Part shown: positions 1 through 8,663 of the stretch, piece after piece
Layout of the letters: each line of letters opens with the position of its first letter
How positions within the stretch are numbered: the stretch's first letter is position 1
Assembly (NCBI GenBank): GCA_052143575.1
Contig: JBKQSP010000052.1
Location: 41,430 to 105,429, forward strand
DNA length: 64,000 bases
Direction of reading: 5' to 3'
Origin: JAKACA01 sp052143575
Lineage (GTDB): Bacteria; Actinomycetota; Acidimicrobiia; Acidimicrobiales; Bog-793
Notes under the pieces: model-generated
What the model was told of the DNA's origin: nothing
Databases searched by the model: none
What the model saw: only the letters and a program-made list of their open reading frames with translations
Made by a program: the position numbers and the translations under genes

Positions 1-44
1 GAGCCTATTCGGCGGCTTCCGGCATCGGATCGGCACTCCCCTCA

Positions 45-1592
45 TCATCCGTGAGCCTGCTGCTGAAGAGCCGCCTCCAGGACGGCGAGGGCCACCGGGC
101 CGGCGACAGAGGCGCCCGTCGGATCGATGCTGCAGGCGAGGGAGCTGAGCACTGGCACCATGGCGGCGACGACGACCGAGGGCGTCTGACCTGGGGCGGC
201 CGGGGCCATGGCGATGAGCCAGTTGTACGTGCCGCACTGCGAGCCGCCTGGCTCCGCCGTGCCCGTCTTTGCGGCGGCCGTCGGGAGCCCCATGGAGTAG
301 TAGCCCTGGAAGAGGCCGTAGGCGGTGCCGACGGGGTTGTTCGTGACGCCGGTCATGAGCTGGCGGACGGTGGCGGCGGTGGCGGCTGACGTCGCCTGCA
401 GCCACGCGTGCGGCTGGTAGACGAACTCGGTGCTGCCGTCGCTCCCGACCGCCTTGTTGACGAGGTGGGGCGCCATGATCGTGCCGTTGTCGGCGATGCC
501 GGCCGCCACGAGAGCCATCTGCAGGACCGTGGCATTGTCGTCGTATTGGCCGATGGCGGAGTAGCCGAGATACGGGCTGGCACTTGGGGCGTCAATGGCG
601 CTCGCCGGCGGGAACACCGAGGCGGCCGCCCCCGGGATGTCGATCGGCGGCACGCTCCCGAAGCCGAACGCCTGGCTCTCACTGGCCAAGCTGTCCGCCC
701 CGAGCTCGTTGCCGATCTCGCTGAAGGACGTGTCACAGGACCGTGCAAGCACGGTGGCGAGGTCACCCCCGCAAAACTCGTAGCCGTAGTTGTGAATCGT
801 CTTCGGCGGGTTACCCGTGTTCGGGAAGGCGTAGAAGTCGGTGTCCGGGTAGCTCCGTGTCGCCAGCGCCGGATCGTGGTCGTAAATGGCCGAGGTCGTG
901 ATGACCTTGAACGTCGATCCCGGCGGGTGAAGGGCGCTGATGGCGTTGTCGTACAACGGGTTCTCCTGGTTGGGCAGCGAGTTGTACTTGGCCGCCAGGG
1001 CATTGACGACCGCCGGGTTGTGCACGGAGAGCAGGTTCGGGTCGTAGGAGGGGTTGCTGTACATCGCCAGGATGGCCCCGTTTCGGGGGTCGAGGGCGAT
1101 GACGGCGCCGCCGCTCTGGCCGTCGGTCTGGGCGTCGAGCGCCTGCATGGCGACGGCTTGCAGACGCTCGGAGACCGTGAGCGTGACGTCGTCGGTTTCG
1201 CTGTGTTGCGTGAGCAGGTCGTGCAGCGAGGTGATCGGCGTCTCGTGCTGGGTGAGGTACTGGTCGTAGGACGCTTCGACACCGAACGGCGAGGCCTCCA
1301 CCGCCGTGGCGTAATAGCCCGTGATGTCCGAGAACATCTCCGCCGTCAAGGACGGGTAGACGCGCAGGTAGTGGTAGCCGTCGCTCGTGCGCCTCGACAT
1401 GGCGAGCACGTATCCGTCGGCGCTGATGATCTCGCCGCGTGGCTCGAAGTAGGGGCTCGGCTTCGTCACTGCGTTGAGCGGGTTGCGGTCGAGGGCTCGC
1501 GCTTGTCGGACTTGGATGTTCGCCAATTGGACGAACAGCAGGGCGAAGCACACCAGCATGACGACGCCCATGCGCCGCACTCTCGAGTTCAC
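45..1592 (-). CDS. pbpA: Class B penicillin-binding protein (PbpA-like transpeptidase)
   Basis: Cell-wall DD-transpeptidase that crosslinks peptidoglycan outside the membrane, 515 aa. A single N-terminal membrane anchor spans about residues 9-28, followed by the PBP dimerisation region and the transpeptidase domain. The catalytic motif STFK puts the active serine at S226; KTGTAE begins at K442. The middle motif reads SCD (S285-D287) where SxN is usual, a variant to note. The GTG start lies 3 nt after the pstP stop, with GGAGG inside the pstP end, so the two genes are translated together. In mycobacteria this gene is encoded with pstP, fhaA/fhaB and the Ser/Thr kinases; here it follows pstP directly, with no rodA between them. 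The stop is 44 nt from the window edge, and nothing can be called in those bases. Confidence 0.93.
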   Translation of the reverse strand: MNSRVRRMGVVMLVCFALLFVQLANIQVRQARALDRNPLNAVTKPSPYFEPRGEIISADGYVLAMSRRTSDGYHYLRVYPSLTAEMFSDITGYYATAVEASPFGVEASYDQYLTQHETPITSLHDLLTQHSETDDVTLTVSERLQAVAMQALDAQTDGQSGGAVIALDPRNGAILAMYSNPSYDPNLLSVHNPAVVNALAAKYNSLPNQENPLYDNAISALHPPGSTFKVITTSAIYDHDPALATRSYPDTDFYAFPNTGNPPKTIHNYGYEFCGGDLATVLARSCDTSFSEIGNELGADSLASESQAFGFGSVPPIDIPGAAASVFPPASAIDAPSASPYLGYSAIGQYDDNATVLQMALVAAGIADNGTIMAPHLVNKAVGSDGSTEFVYQPHAWLQATSAATAATVRQLMTGVTNNPVGTAYGLFQGYYSMGLPTAAAKTGTAEPGGSQCGTYNWLIAMAPAAPGQTPSVVVAAMVPVLSSLACSIDPTGASVAGPVALAVLEAALQQQAHG

Positions 1593-1595
1593 CGC

Positions 1596-3482
1596 TCAGC
1601 CTCCGGCGACGAGGTTGCCGGGTGTCGTCGATGTCGTCGTCGTGTTGGGAACCGTGGTCGTCGTCGATGTCGTCGATGTCGTCGTCGACGTCGTGGTGGT
1701 CGATGTCGAGGTCGTCGTCGACTGCTTCGGCCTCGTCGTGTTCGTGACCGTCGTCGGAGGGAACGTCGTCGGATACGTCGTGGTCGGCGGCAGCGTGGTC
1801 GCCGTCGTCGTGGTGGTCGTCGTCGTGGCAGCGGCCAGGGCGTTCTGCTTCTCGTTCTTGAGGCGGGCGATCACGTCCTCGGCCGCTTTCAGCGACGACT
1901 CGGTGAGCCCGCCCCGCAGCGTGGCGATGCTCGAGGTGAGCAGCTCGTTCGTGTGGATCTCGCTCGTTTCGATCAGCTGCGGCTTGAACCACAGGATGCC
2001 ACCGGGTCGACCCTGGTAGATGGCGACGGCATCGCCGTTCAGACCCACGTAGTACGACGACTGGTCGAACCAGATGACGGTGCCCACCGTGCCCGCCAGC
2101 AGGCCGGCGAGCAGCACGACGAACAGGGCGACACGAACGGTCACGATGCGGTCCCGGGTGGTCTTGCGCCGGTGCTGCGGCACGAGCACGACGGGCCGGC
2201 TGTGCGGCCCGCTCGGCCCATCGAAGTCCGACCCGTTCCCACCCGGCCATGAGCCCACCTGTGCCCCGGATCGACGACTCGAAACCCCCCCGACACCGAT
2301 CGTCCCGTCGATCGAGGGCGGCGGCCGCCGTTGCCGCACCGTCATGGTCCGGCCGGTGCGGTGACGAGGGTCGGACCCGGCGCCGCGGACGGGGTCGTCC
2401 ATCCCCTCCACGAGGGAGGTCGCCTGCGTGTCAGGACCGCTGGCGTTGCCCGTATCCCGGATCCTCGCCGCTGCCGACGAGGTGGCGGCCGCCGTGGCAG
2501 CCGGGGGGACGAGCCCGCCCGCCGACGCCGGGGCCTCGGGTGCCGTGCCGCCGGCGACCTCGCCCTGCGGCGGGTCGAGTCGGGCCGGGTCGCTCGCCGG
2601 CGGGTCGGCGTCGCCGGACTCGCCCGCCGGCTGGGTGATCGGGATGGCCTCGGTGAGCTCCGGTGTCCCCATGACGGGGTCCTCGGGAAGGGGCGAGCCG
2701 GCCGGGACGAGCACCGGCACGCTGACCGAGTCGTCGGCACCCTCGACGATGTCGGCGACGACGACGGTGACGTTGTCCATGCCGCCGTGCCCGAGCGCTC
2801 GGCCGACGAGCTCGCCGACCGCCTCTTCAGGGCTGGCCGCCCGCCCCAGGATGTCGGCGATCTCGCCGTCCGGAAGCTCGTTCGTGAGGCCGTCGCTGCA
2901 GAGCAGGAACCGGCTTCCTACTGCGGCCTCGAGCTCCCAGATGTCGAGTGCCACCTCGGCTTCGATGCCGAGCGCTCGAGTGAGCACGTGCCGGTGCGGG
3001 TGAACAGCGGCCTCCTCGTGGGTGAGCTCGCCGTGCCGCACCATCTCCTCGACGACGGAATGGTCCTCGGTCAGCTGCCGGAGGTGCTGCGTGTCAATCT
3101 CGAACACATAGGCGCGGGAGTCGCCGACGTTGAGAAGGACGAGGCGGGCGCTGGCCTCGGCGCCGTCGTCGTCGCCCCGCTCGACGAGGGCGAGAGCGGT
3201 GAGCGTCGTGCCCATGCCGTGCAAGGTGCGTTCCACGCGGCTCTTTCGCCAGACCGCCCGGTTCGCCCGACGGGCCGCCGCCACGAAACCGTCGCCGCTG
3301 CGGTCTCGTGCGAAGGCTTCCAGCAGCTCCTCGATGGCGGTGCGAGCGGCGACCTCGCCACCGAGGTGCCCGCCCATGCCGTCGGCGACGGCCACGAGAT
3401 CGCCGCTCACGAGGGCGAGATCTTGGTTCGTCGAGCGCACGTAACCCGTGTGCGTATCCGCCGCCGCCCGCAGCCTCGTCAT
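1596..3482 (-). CDS. pstP: PP2C-family Ser/Thr protein phosphatase, membrane-anchored (PstP-like)
   Basis: Metal-dependent phosphatase that reverses Ser/Thr kinase signalling at the cell envelope, 628 aa. The PP2C domain fills about residues 1-245 with the metal-binding motifs NQD, ADGMGGH, CSDG and DNVTVVV. A long Pro/Ala/Thr linker leads to one membrane segment (about 449-471). The outer part has a short folded region (about 472-545), then about 75 residues that are almost all Thr/Ser/Pro, encoded by a GTC-rich low-complexity tract at 1620-1830. That Thr-rich tail is unusual and could be a wall-spanning or glycosylated stalk (inference). It sits between fhaB (46 nt upstream) and pbpA (3 nt downstream) in one operon. 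Confidence 0.93.
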   Translation of the reverse strand: MTRLRAAADTHTGYVRSTNQDLALVSGDLVAVADGMGGHLGGEVAARTAIEELLEAFARDRSGDGFVAAARRANRAVWRKSRVERTLHGMGTTLTALALVERGDDDGAEASARLVLLNVGDSRAYVFEIDTQHLRQLTEDHSVVEEMVRHGELTHEEAAVHPHRHVLTRALGIEAEVALDIWELEAAVGSRFLLCSDGLTNELPDGEIADILGRAASPEEAVGELVGRALGHGGMDNVTVVVADIVEGADDSVSVPVLVPAGSPLPEDPVMGTPELTEAIPITQPAGESGDADPPASDPARLDPPQGEVAGGTAPEAPASAGGLVPPAATAAATSSAAARIRDTGNASGPDTQATSLVEGMDDPVRGAGSDPRHRTGRTMTVRQRRPPPSIDGTIGVGGVSSRRSGAQVGSWPGGNGSDFDGPSGPHSRPVVLVPQHRRKTTRDRIVTVRVALFVVLLAGLLAGTVGTVIWFDQSSYYVGLNGDAVAIYQGRPGGILWFKPQLIETSEIHTNELLTSSIATLRGGLTESSLKAAEDVIARLKNEKQNALAAATTTTTTTTATTLPPTTTYPTTFPPTTVTNTTRPKQSTTTSTSTTTTSTTTSTTSTTTTVPNTTTTSTTPGNLVAGG

Positions 3483-3528
3483 GGGCCGCCGATCCAGGCC
3501 ACGGCGGGGGCCGGCCGCCGGGTCGGGG

Positions 3529-3981
3529 TCACCGCGCCACCTCGAGGATCGTGCTGCCGATCTTGACGTGGTCGCCCCGCTGCAGGCGCTCGGGTGCGTC
3601 CACCTTGGTGTCGTTCAACCACGTCCCGTTCGTGGATCCGAGATCCTCGAGCCAGAGCTCGCCGTTGCGGCGATACACGCGGGCGTGGATCGAGGACGTG
3701 AAGGTGTCGTCCTCCAGCGACACCGCACAGCCGGGCGAGCGCCCGACGGTGACCTCCTCGCCGAGCTCGAAGACGCGGCCGCGCCGTTGCGGCGGATCAA
3801 CGACCTTCAGCTTGAGGGGGAGCGGCCGATCCGTCCCGTGAGGCAGCGGACTGGCGGCGGGCGCCTTCTCCCCACGGGAGCGACGCACCTCGACGAGCAC
3901 CATGCGGGCGGCGTACAGGAAGAAGAGCCAGAGCAGCCCGAGGAGGAAGTAGCGGAGTAAGTGGAGCAATGCATGGGGCAT
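3529..3981 (-). CDS. fhaB: FHA-domain membrane protein (FhaB/FipA-like)
   Basis: Phosphothreonine-binding adaptor of the Ser/Thr kinase network, 150 aa. One N-terminal membrane segment (about residues 7-27) is followed by a basic linker and a C-terminal FHA domain (about 70-148). FHA hallmarks visible are the GRSPGC, SSIHARV and LGSTNGTWLND motifs. In mycobacteria FhaB is a substrate of PknA/PknB and links signalling to division; the same role here is inferred from position between fhaA (16 nt upstream) and pstP. Confidence 0.9.
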   Translation of the reverse strand: MPHALLHLLRYFLLGLLWLFFLYAARMVLVEVRRSRGEKAPAASPLPHGTDRPLPLKLKVVDPPQRRGRVFELGEEVTVGRSPGCAVSLEDDTFTSSIHARVYRRNGELWLEDLGSTNGTWLNDTKVDAPERLQRGDHVKIGSTILEVAR

Positions 3982-3997
3982 GGTGTTCTTCCGCCGT

Positions 3998-4651
3998 CTA
4001 GGCGGGCTCGAACCTCAGCGCCGTCGTCCCGATCGTGATCGTGTCCCCCGGCAGGAGACGGTGCTCACGGATGAGGACGCCGTTGATCTTCGTGCCGTTC
4101 GTGGAGCCGAGGTCGACGATGACGACATCGAGACCCTCCCGGCGGATCTGGGCGTGCCGCCGGGAGACGTTGGGGTCGTCGAGAGCGATGGCGCACTCGG
4201 GCAGGCGGCCGATCGTCACGATCTCGTCGGCGATGCCGACCCGGCGACCGTCCGGCAGGACGATCCAGTCGGTCGGCCCGCCGGAACCCTCGACCCAGTC
4301 GCTTTCGATGGCAAAGGTGCTGGCAGACAGATCGGGATCCTCGTGGATGATGATCTCCACCGGCCCGAGGAACTGATAGCGCTCCTGTCCGGCGTGCTCG
4401 CGCACCGCCTCGATGAGCTCGCGGTTGAGGACATCGCCGAAGCTCTCGAACCGCTCGTAGTCCGGCGTCGCCAGGAAGACCTCGAAGTGGTTCGGGGCGA
4501 TCAGCCCTTTCACCCCGACGGTGCGGCGGAGATCCATCTCCCGCGTGAGACGGCGGCCGAGCTCCACGGGCTGAAGCTGACCGCGAAACGCCTTGGCAAA
4601 CGCGCCCTCGACGAGGCGTTCCAGGCGGCGCTCGAACTGCTGGAGTCCCAT
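3998..4651 (-). CDS. fhaA: FhaA-like protein, DUF3662 plus FHA domain
   Basis: Predicted phosphothreonine-binding regulator of peptidoglycan synthesis, 217 aa. The N-terminal DUF3662 domain (about 1-120) starts with the typical MGLQQFERRLERLVEG and is followed by a C-terminal FHA domain (about 135-215) with RRHAQI and LGSTNGTKING. Mycobacterial FhaA has a long linker between these domains; it is nearly absent here, so the protein is much shorter than that homologue. I chose the ATG at 4651 because the longer reading frame would run through tRNA-Leu. A TATCCT hexamer 10 nt upstream may be the -10 of the whole fhaA-fhaB-pstP-pbpA operon. Confidence 0.9.
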   Translation of the reverse strand: MGLQQFERRLERLVEGAFAKAFRGQLQPVELGRRLTREMDLRRTVGVKGLIAPNHFEVFLATPDYERFESFGDVLNRELIEAVREHAGQERYQFLGPVEIIIHEDPDLSASTFAIESDWVEGSGGPTDWIVLPDGRRVGIADEIVTIGRLPECAIALDDPNVSRRHAQIRREGLDVVIVDLGSTNGTKINGVLIREHRLLPGDTITIGTTALRFEPA

Positions 4652-4754
4652 CTCGTGAATGAGGATACCGGCACAACGAGCAGGTAAGTAGGCACAAGCC
4701 CCTTTGCGGTCCTGGTAGAGACCGGTCGCCGTGGCGGCTATCGTCGTGCGGACT

Positions 4755-4838
<84 letters not shown>

Positions 4839-4895
4839 CCGCTTGGGCTGTCGCGCGACATCCCGGACAGCCGTGGCGAGACATCGCGGACGACG

Positions 4896-5690
4896 TCACG
4901 GCGTCGAAGCGTGGAAGGTCCAGACGTCGCTGGCGACCCCCGGCAGAGTGGACTCACGGTAGTCAGCGGTCGCAGAGACGTCAGTGAACCCCGCCTCGAC
5001 GAGCAGGAACTCGAACTCGGCGACGCTCCAGTGCTGAAGGCGGAACAGCTGCAGCTCCGTCGCCACGAGGGCGCCGTCGTGCCATTTCTCGTAGCGGAGC
5101 CACCGGGTGGTCCCGTTGGAAACGGGATCGTGTTCGACGTGCTGGGTCTGCAGCGTCCAGACGAAGTCATCCCTCCGCCAGTGGCGCATCGGCTCGGTCT
5201 CGGTGAGGAGCCGGCCCGGAGGCACGTCCACGAGCAAAGTGCCGGACGGTTGCAGGCACTCGCGGAAGCGTCGCAGCGCCTGCACGGTGGCGTCCCTCCC
5301 GTCGAGGAGGGCGATCGAGCCGGCTGGCAGGATCACTGCGGCGAAGGCGCCCAGCTCGACGAAGGTCGTCATGTCCGCCTGGCGCAGGGGAGGGTCAAGG
5401 CCGCGCTCGCGGCAGCGACGACGACAGACCTCGAGCATGTCGGCGGAGACGTCGAAGCCCTCCACGTCGTGGCCGGACTCGAGGAGGGGGATCAGGACGC
5501 GGCCGGTGCCGACCGCCGGCTCGAGAATGCGTCCGCTGAGGCCCGCCAGCGAGCGCTCGTAGTACTCGAGGTCACCAAAGGAGCGCCCGATCGGCTTGTC
5601 CAGGTCGTAGACGGCGCTCGCCAACGGTCCATAGCTCCAGCCCACGCGCCACGCTCCCAGTCCGCGATCGGTGCTCAGACCGTAGGTCAC
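4896..5690 (-). CDS. Class I SAM-dependent methyltransferase
   Basis: Predicted methyltransferase of 264 aa; substrate unknown. The Rossmann SAM-binding core carries the motif ILEPAVGTGRVLIPLLESG, followed by an acidic residue in the next strand (GFDVSADML). The C-terminal half has the beta-rich region typical of small-molecule methyltransferases. I placed the start at the GTG at 5690 because GAGG lies just upstream; the longer open frame overlaps the preceding ATPase gene and lacks family-like sequence. It is alone on its strand, 148 bases downstream of the AAA ATPase; I see nothing specific in that gap. Confidence 0.82.
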   Translation of the reverse strand: MTYGLSTDRGLGAWRVGWSYGPLASAVYDLDKPIGRSFGDLEYYERSLAGLSGRILEPAVGTGRVLIPLLESGHDVEGFDVSADMLEVCRRRCRERGLDPPLRQADMTTFVELGAFAAVILPAGSIALLDGRDATVQALRRFRECLQPSGTLLVDVPPGRLLTETEPMRHWRRDDFVWTLQTQHVEHDPVSNGTTRWLRYEKWHDGALVATELQLFRLQHWSVAEFEFLLVEAGFTDVSATADYRESTLPGVASDVWTFHASTP

Positions 5691-5838
5691 GACGCCTCGT
5701 CGAGCAGTCCACCGGGCCGGATTCCGGCCACGCTCGGCCGCCGCCTCGCATCCACCGTCACGCTCGTGGCGATCTTCACGACGCCCGCAGGCGGGCGCCT
5801 TTACGAAGTGGCGGAAGGCGACGCCGCCCATCTGGCCG

Positions 5839-7014
5839 CTACGGCATCGCCGGCATCTGGCGGTGCATGAATTCACCGAACATCGGGACGGTGAAGTCGA
5901 TCTCGCCCCAGCGGGGCGAGTAGCAGACGGCGCGCCGGATGAGGTGGTCGCGAGTCGGGGCCAGCGCGTTCGTCCGCTTCCCGAGGAGGGCTGCCACCGC
6001 CGAGGTGCGCACCGGTCCCGGCCCGAGCTCGGCCATGGCGCGCAGGTAGAGGCGCTCACCGGCGCTCGTCTGACCGGTCCGCACCCGGAAGAAGCCGTCG
6101 TCGAGCTCCGCCACCGCCACGGGAAGCGAGCGTTCCACGTCGTCGAGAGTGATGCGGTCCGGGCCGTCGCTGACGTCCCAGGCCGCCTTGGCGAACTCCT
6201 GCAGGAAGTAGGGAAAGCACTGCGTGACGGCCAAGAGGCGCTCGAGGGCGTCGATCGACCAGGTCACGCCCTCGTCGCGCGCCGGCGTGGCAAGGGCTTC
6301 GGCCGCCAGCTCGAACGGCAAGGAGCCGATCTGCGGGAACGTGAAGAGCCGTTCCGCATACGTCTTCGCCTCGCCCGTCACGATGGCGAGCGAAGGCAGG
6401 CCGGCACCGGCGATCGTGATGGGCAGGCGAAGCTGCGTCGCACGGTGCAGCCCGACGACGAGGGCCGAGAGCGTCCTCAGGTCGACGTAGTGCAGCTCGT
6501 CCAGTGTCAGGAAGACGCCGGCCCCGTGGTCGCGGGCGACTTCTCCGAGCTCGACGAAGATCGCCGCCAGGTCGCTCGCGAGGTCGCCGGAGTCCGCCGG
6601 CCCGGCAATGGCATCGACGTCGAGGTTGATCTCCACGCCGTCGGGAAGGCGCAGGTTGAACGCCTTCAAGATGCCGAGCGCCCGCCGCACGCGGTCGCCG
6701 ATCCGGCGCTTGGCGTCCATCGTGAGCAGCACCCGGCGAAACGCCGCCACGAGGGCACCGGCGAGCACGCCGTCCTCGGCAACCTCGACGTGCTCGTGGA
6801 AGTAGCCGCGGGCGTCCGCCAGCAATTCGAACTCGTTCAACAGGACGGTCTTTCCCACGCCCCGCAGGCCGGTGAGCATCTGGCTGCGCCCGTCACGACC
6901 GAGCAGCAGGCGCTGCAGGGAGATGTCCATTGCCTCGATCTCGTGGTCACGCCCGACGAGGGCGGGCGGGCGAGTTCCGGCTCCTGGGCTGTACGGGTTC
7001 CGCACGGGGTCCAT
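5839..7014 (-). CDS. AAA-family ATPase (Orc/Cdc6-like, AAA_16 type)
   Basis: P-loop ATPase of 391 aa with Walker A GLRGVGKT (G49-T56), Walker B VFLTLDE, and a C-terminal winged-helix-like region (about 310-390) with YLRAMAELG and a later basic helix. This layout matches Orc1/Cdc6-like STAND/AAA_16 ATPases that are often linked to mobile or defence contexts, though none is evident here. Leaderless start: TACGGT at 7026-7021 lies exactly 6 nt before the ATG. The upstream 70 bases are strikingly AT-rich for this genome. Function unknown. Confidence 0.8.
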   Translation of the reverse strand: MDPVRNPYSPGAGTRPPALVGRDHEIEAMDISLQRLLLGRDGRSQMLTGLRGVGKTVLLNEFELLADARGYFHEHVEVAEDGVLAGALVAAFRRVLLTMDAKRRIGDRVRRALGILKAFNLRLPDGVEINLDVDAIAGPADSGDLASDLAAIFVELGEVARDHGAGVFLTLDELHYVDLRTLSALVVGLHRATQLRLPITIAGAGLPSLAIVTGEAKTYAERLFTFPQIGSLPFELAAEALATPARDEGVTWSIDALERLLAVTQCFPYFLQEFAKAAWDVSDGPDRITLDDVERSLPVAVAELDDGFFRVRTGQTSAGERLYLRAMAELGPGPVRTSAVAALLGKRTNALAPTRDHLIRRAVCYSPRWGEIDFTVPMFGEFMHRQMPAMP

Positions 7015-7088
7015 GCGGTGACCGTACCAGAAGACGATACCTAAAAATAGATCAATATACGAGATTCACTATTCTGAGGTATTCGGAG
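7015..7088 (-). promoter_or_regulatory. AT-rich promoter region of the AAA ATPase gene
   Basis: About 45 bases of AT-rich sequence (roughly 7035-7080) inside a GC-rich window, upstream of a TACGGT -10 at 7026-7021. It also follows the tlpA stop at 7089. No clear hairpin is visible; an UP-element-like or xenogeneic-silencer target role is possible but only inferred. Confidence 0.45.
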
Positions 7089-7697
7089 CTACACCTTGAA
7101 GAGGACCGAGAGGTAGTGGCGCAGGCTCGATGCCGTGAGAGCCCCGATGTTCTCCCCCACGACGGAGCCGCCGGCAGTCACGAACACGGTGACGGGTAGC
7201 CCGGGGATGCCGTAGCCGGTGGCGACGACGGCGGTGGGATCGAAGAGCTGCCGGTACGTGACGCCGTACTTGTGGACGAAGGCGAGGGCGGCACTGCGTT
7301 CGTCGGCCGAATCGATGCCGACGAAGGTCACCTGGCGGCCGAGCGTGCGGGCGACGCTTTCGATGGCGGGCGTCTCGCTCGTGCACACGCTGCATGTGCT
7401 CGACCACATGTTGAACACGATCGGCTTGCCGAGCAGATCCGAGAGCGTCGTCTTCGTGATGGCGCCGCCGCCAGCAAGGGGCGTCAGTGAGAACACGACG
7501 GGCTTGGTGGACGGCGGCGTGAAGAAGCCGGTGCTCGTCACCATCGTTCCCGTCTTGGAGGAGGACGGCGAGGAGTAGTGCACCGCCTGCACGGCGCCGT
7601 ACACGGTGAGGCCCGTGACGAGGACGGCAGCCACGATGAGGAGACGCAAGCGCCACGGCAAGGGGGCGCGTCTCCTGGCTGTGGCGACCTCGGACAT
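7089..7697 (-). CDS. TlpA/ResA-like thiol-disulfide oxidoreductase
   Basis: Membrane-anchored thioredoxin-fold protein of 202 aa that probably reduces disulfides outside the cytoplasmic membrane, for example in apocytochrome c or other exported proteins. One membrane segment (about 17-37) is followed by the thioredoxin domain with the redox pair C102-S-V-C105 and the cis-proline segment GIPGLPVTVF. It is divergent from a CcdA-type membrane protein 59 bases away, the usual electron supplier for such proteins, which supports the role. TAGTTT at 7712-7707 lies 9 nt before the ATG. Confidence 0.9.
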   Translation of the reverse strand: MSEVATARRRAPLPWRLRLLIVAAVLVTGLTVYGAVQAVHYSSPSSSKTGTMVTSTGFFTPPSTKPVVFSLTPLAGGGAITKTTLSDLLGKPIVFNMWSSTCSVCTSETPAIESVARTLGRQVTFVGIDSADERSAALAFVHKYGVTYRQLFDPTAVVATGYGIPGLPVTVFVTAGGSVVGENIGALTASSLRHYLSVLFKV

Positions 7698-7756
7698 CGT
7701 GCCGCGAAACTACCGGCTTTGAAGGACGCTGCCCGAGCGGGCAGGATGGGACCGTC

Positions 7757-8488
7757 ATGGCAGCAAGCGGAGCAATCGACATCGGCTACCTCGCCGCCTT
7801 TGGCGGTGGGCTCGTGTCCTTCGTGTCGCCCTGCGTGCTGCCGATCCTGCCCGTCGTGCTCTCCGTGGTCACCGGCACCGACATCACGACGGTGACCGAG
7901 ACCCGCGGCCACCTCGGAAAGGTGGCGAGGGACACCCTGCTGTTCGTGGCGGGTTTCTCGGTTGTGTTCGTCCTCGTCGGGCTGTCGGCCACGGTCGTCG
8001 GCCAGACCATCACCCACGACAAGCAGCTGCTGACGCGCATCTCGGGGATCGTGCTCCTCGTCATGGCGGCCGCCCTCGCCGGCGGCGTTCTCTTGAAAGT
8101 GCCCGGCATCGGGCGTGAGGCTCGCTTCCACCCGGATCTGTCCCGCTTCGGGCCGTTCGCGGCGCCGGTGGCGGGAGCGGCCTTCGGCTTCGGCTGGACC
8201 CCGTGCGCCACGCCCGTGCTCGCCTCCGTGCTCGCCGTCGCCGCCTCCGGTTCCGACATCACCCGTGCCACCGGCTTGCTGCTCGCCTACTCGATCGGGC
8301 TCGGGCTCCCCTGCCTGGCCGTGAGCCTCGCCTTCGGGCGGCTCACGGGCGCCCTCGCCTTCGCTCGCCGCCACGTCGCCGCCATCACCGCCACGGCCAC
8401 GGTGGCGATGGCGGGATACGGCGTGTTGCTCGTGCTCAACCGGCTGAGTTGGGTCACGACCCACCTGCAGACGCTCTCTCCCCACTGA
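7757..8488 (+). CDS. ccdA: CcdA/DsbD-type transmembrane thiol-electron carrier
   Basis: Polytopic membrane protein of 243 aa that moves reducing equivalents from cytoplasmic thioredoxin to an extracytoplasmic partner. About six hydrophobic helices are seen. The conserved cysteines lie in the motifs FVSPCVLPILP near the N terminus and GWTPCATPVL in the middle. Divergent from the TlpA-like gene, its likely electron acceptor. CAGGAT at 7742-7747 lies 9 nt before the ATG and may be the -10 of a leaderless or nearly leaderless transcript. Confidence 0.92.
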   Translation: MAASGAIDIGYLAAFGGGLVSFVSPCVLPILPVVLSVVTGTDITTVTETRGHLGKVARDTLLFVAGFSVVFVLVGLSATVVGQTITHDKQLLTRISGIVLLVMAAALAGGVLLKVPGIGREARFHPDLSRFGPFAAPVAGAAFGFGWTPCATPVLASVLAVAASGSDITRATGLLLAYSIGLGLPCLAVSLAFGRLTGALAFARRHVAAITATATVAMAGYGVLLVLNRLSWVTTHLQTLSPH

Positions 8489-8663
8489 TCGAGCGTCCGC
8501 CCGTCGCAACCGTCCGCACGACCCGCGTCGACATGACGGCGCCGGTGACGGCGATCCTGGTGGAACGGATCTTCCGCCGCGGGCGGAGGCGATCGTGCTA
8601 CACCATGGCCGGGGCTCGGTCTTCCCCTCCGCACGCCCATCGAACAAGGAAAGGGAGCCGCTC

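Noticed and set aside
1620..1830. GTC-rich repetitive tract, considered as CRISPR or a minisatellite
   Set aside because: No unit with regular spacers; it encodes the Thr/Ser-rich tail of PstP in frame.
811..2250. 479-codon minus-strand frame across pstP and pbpA
   Set aside because: Off-frame reading of the two genes; Asp/His/Arg-rich runs come from the GTC repeat tract.
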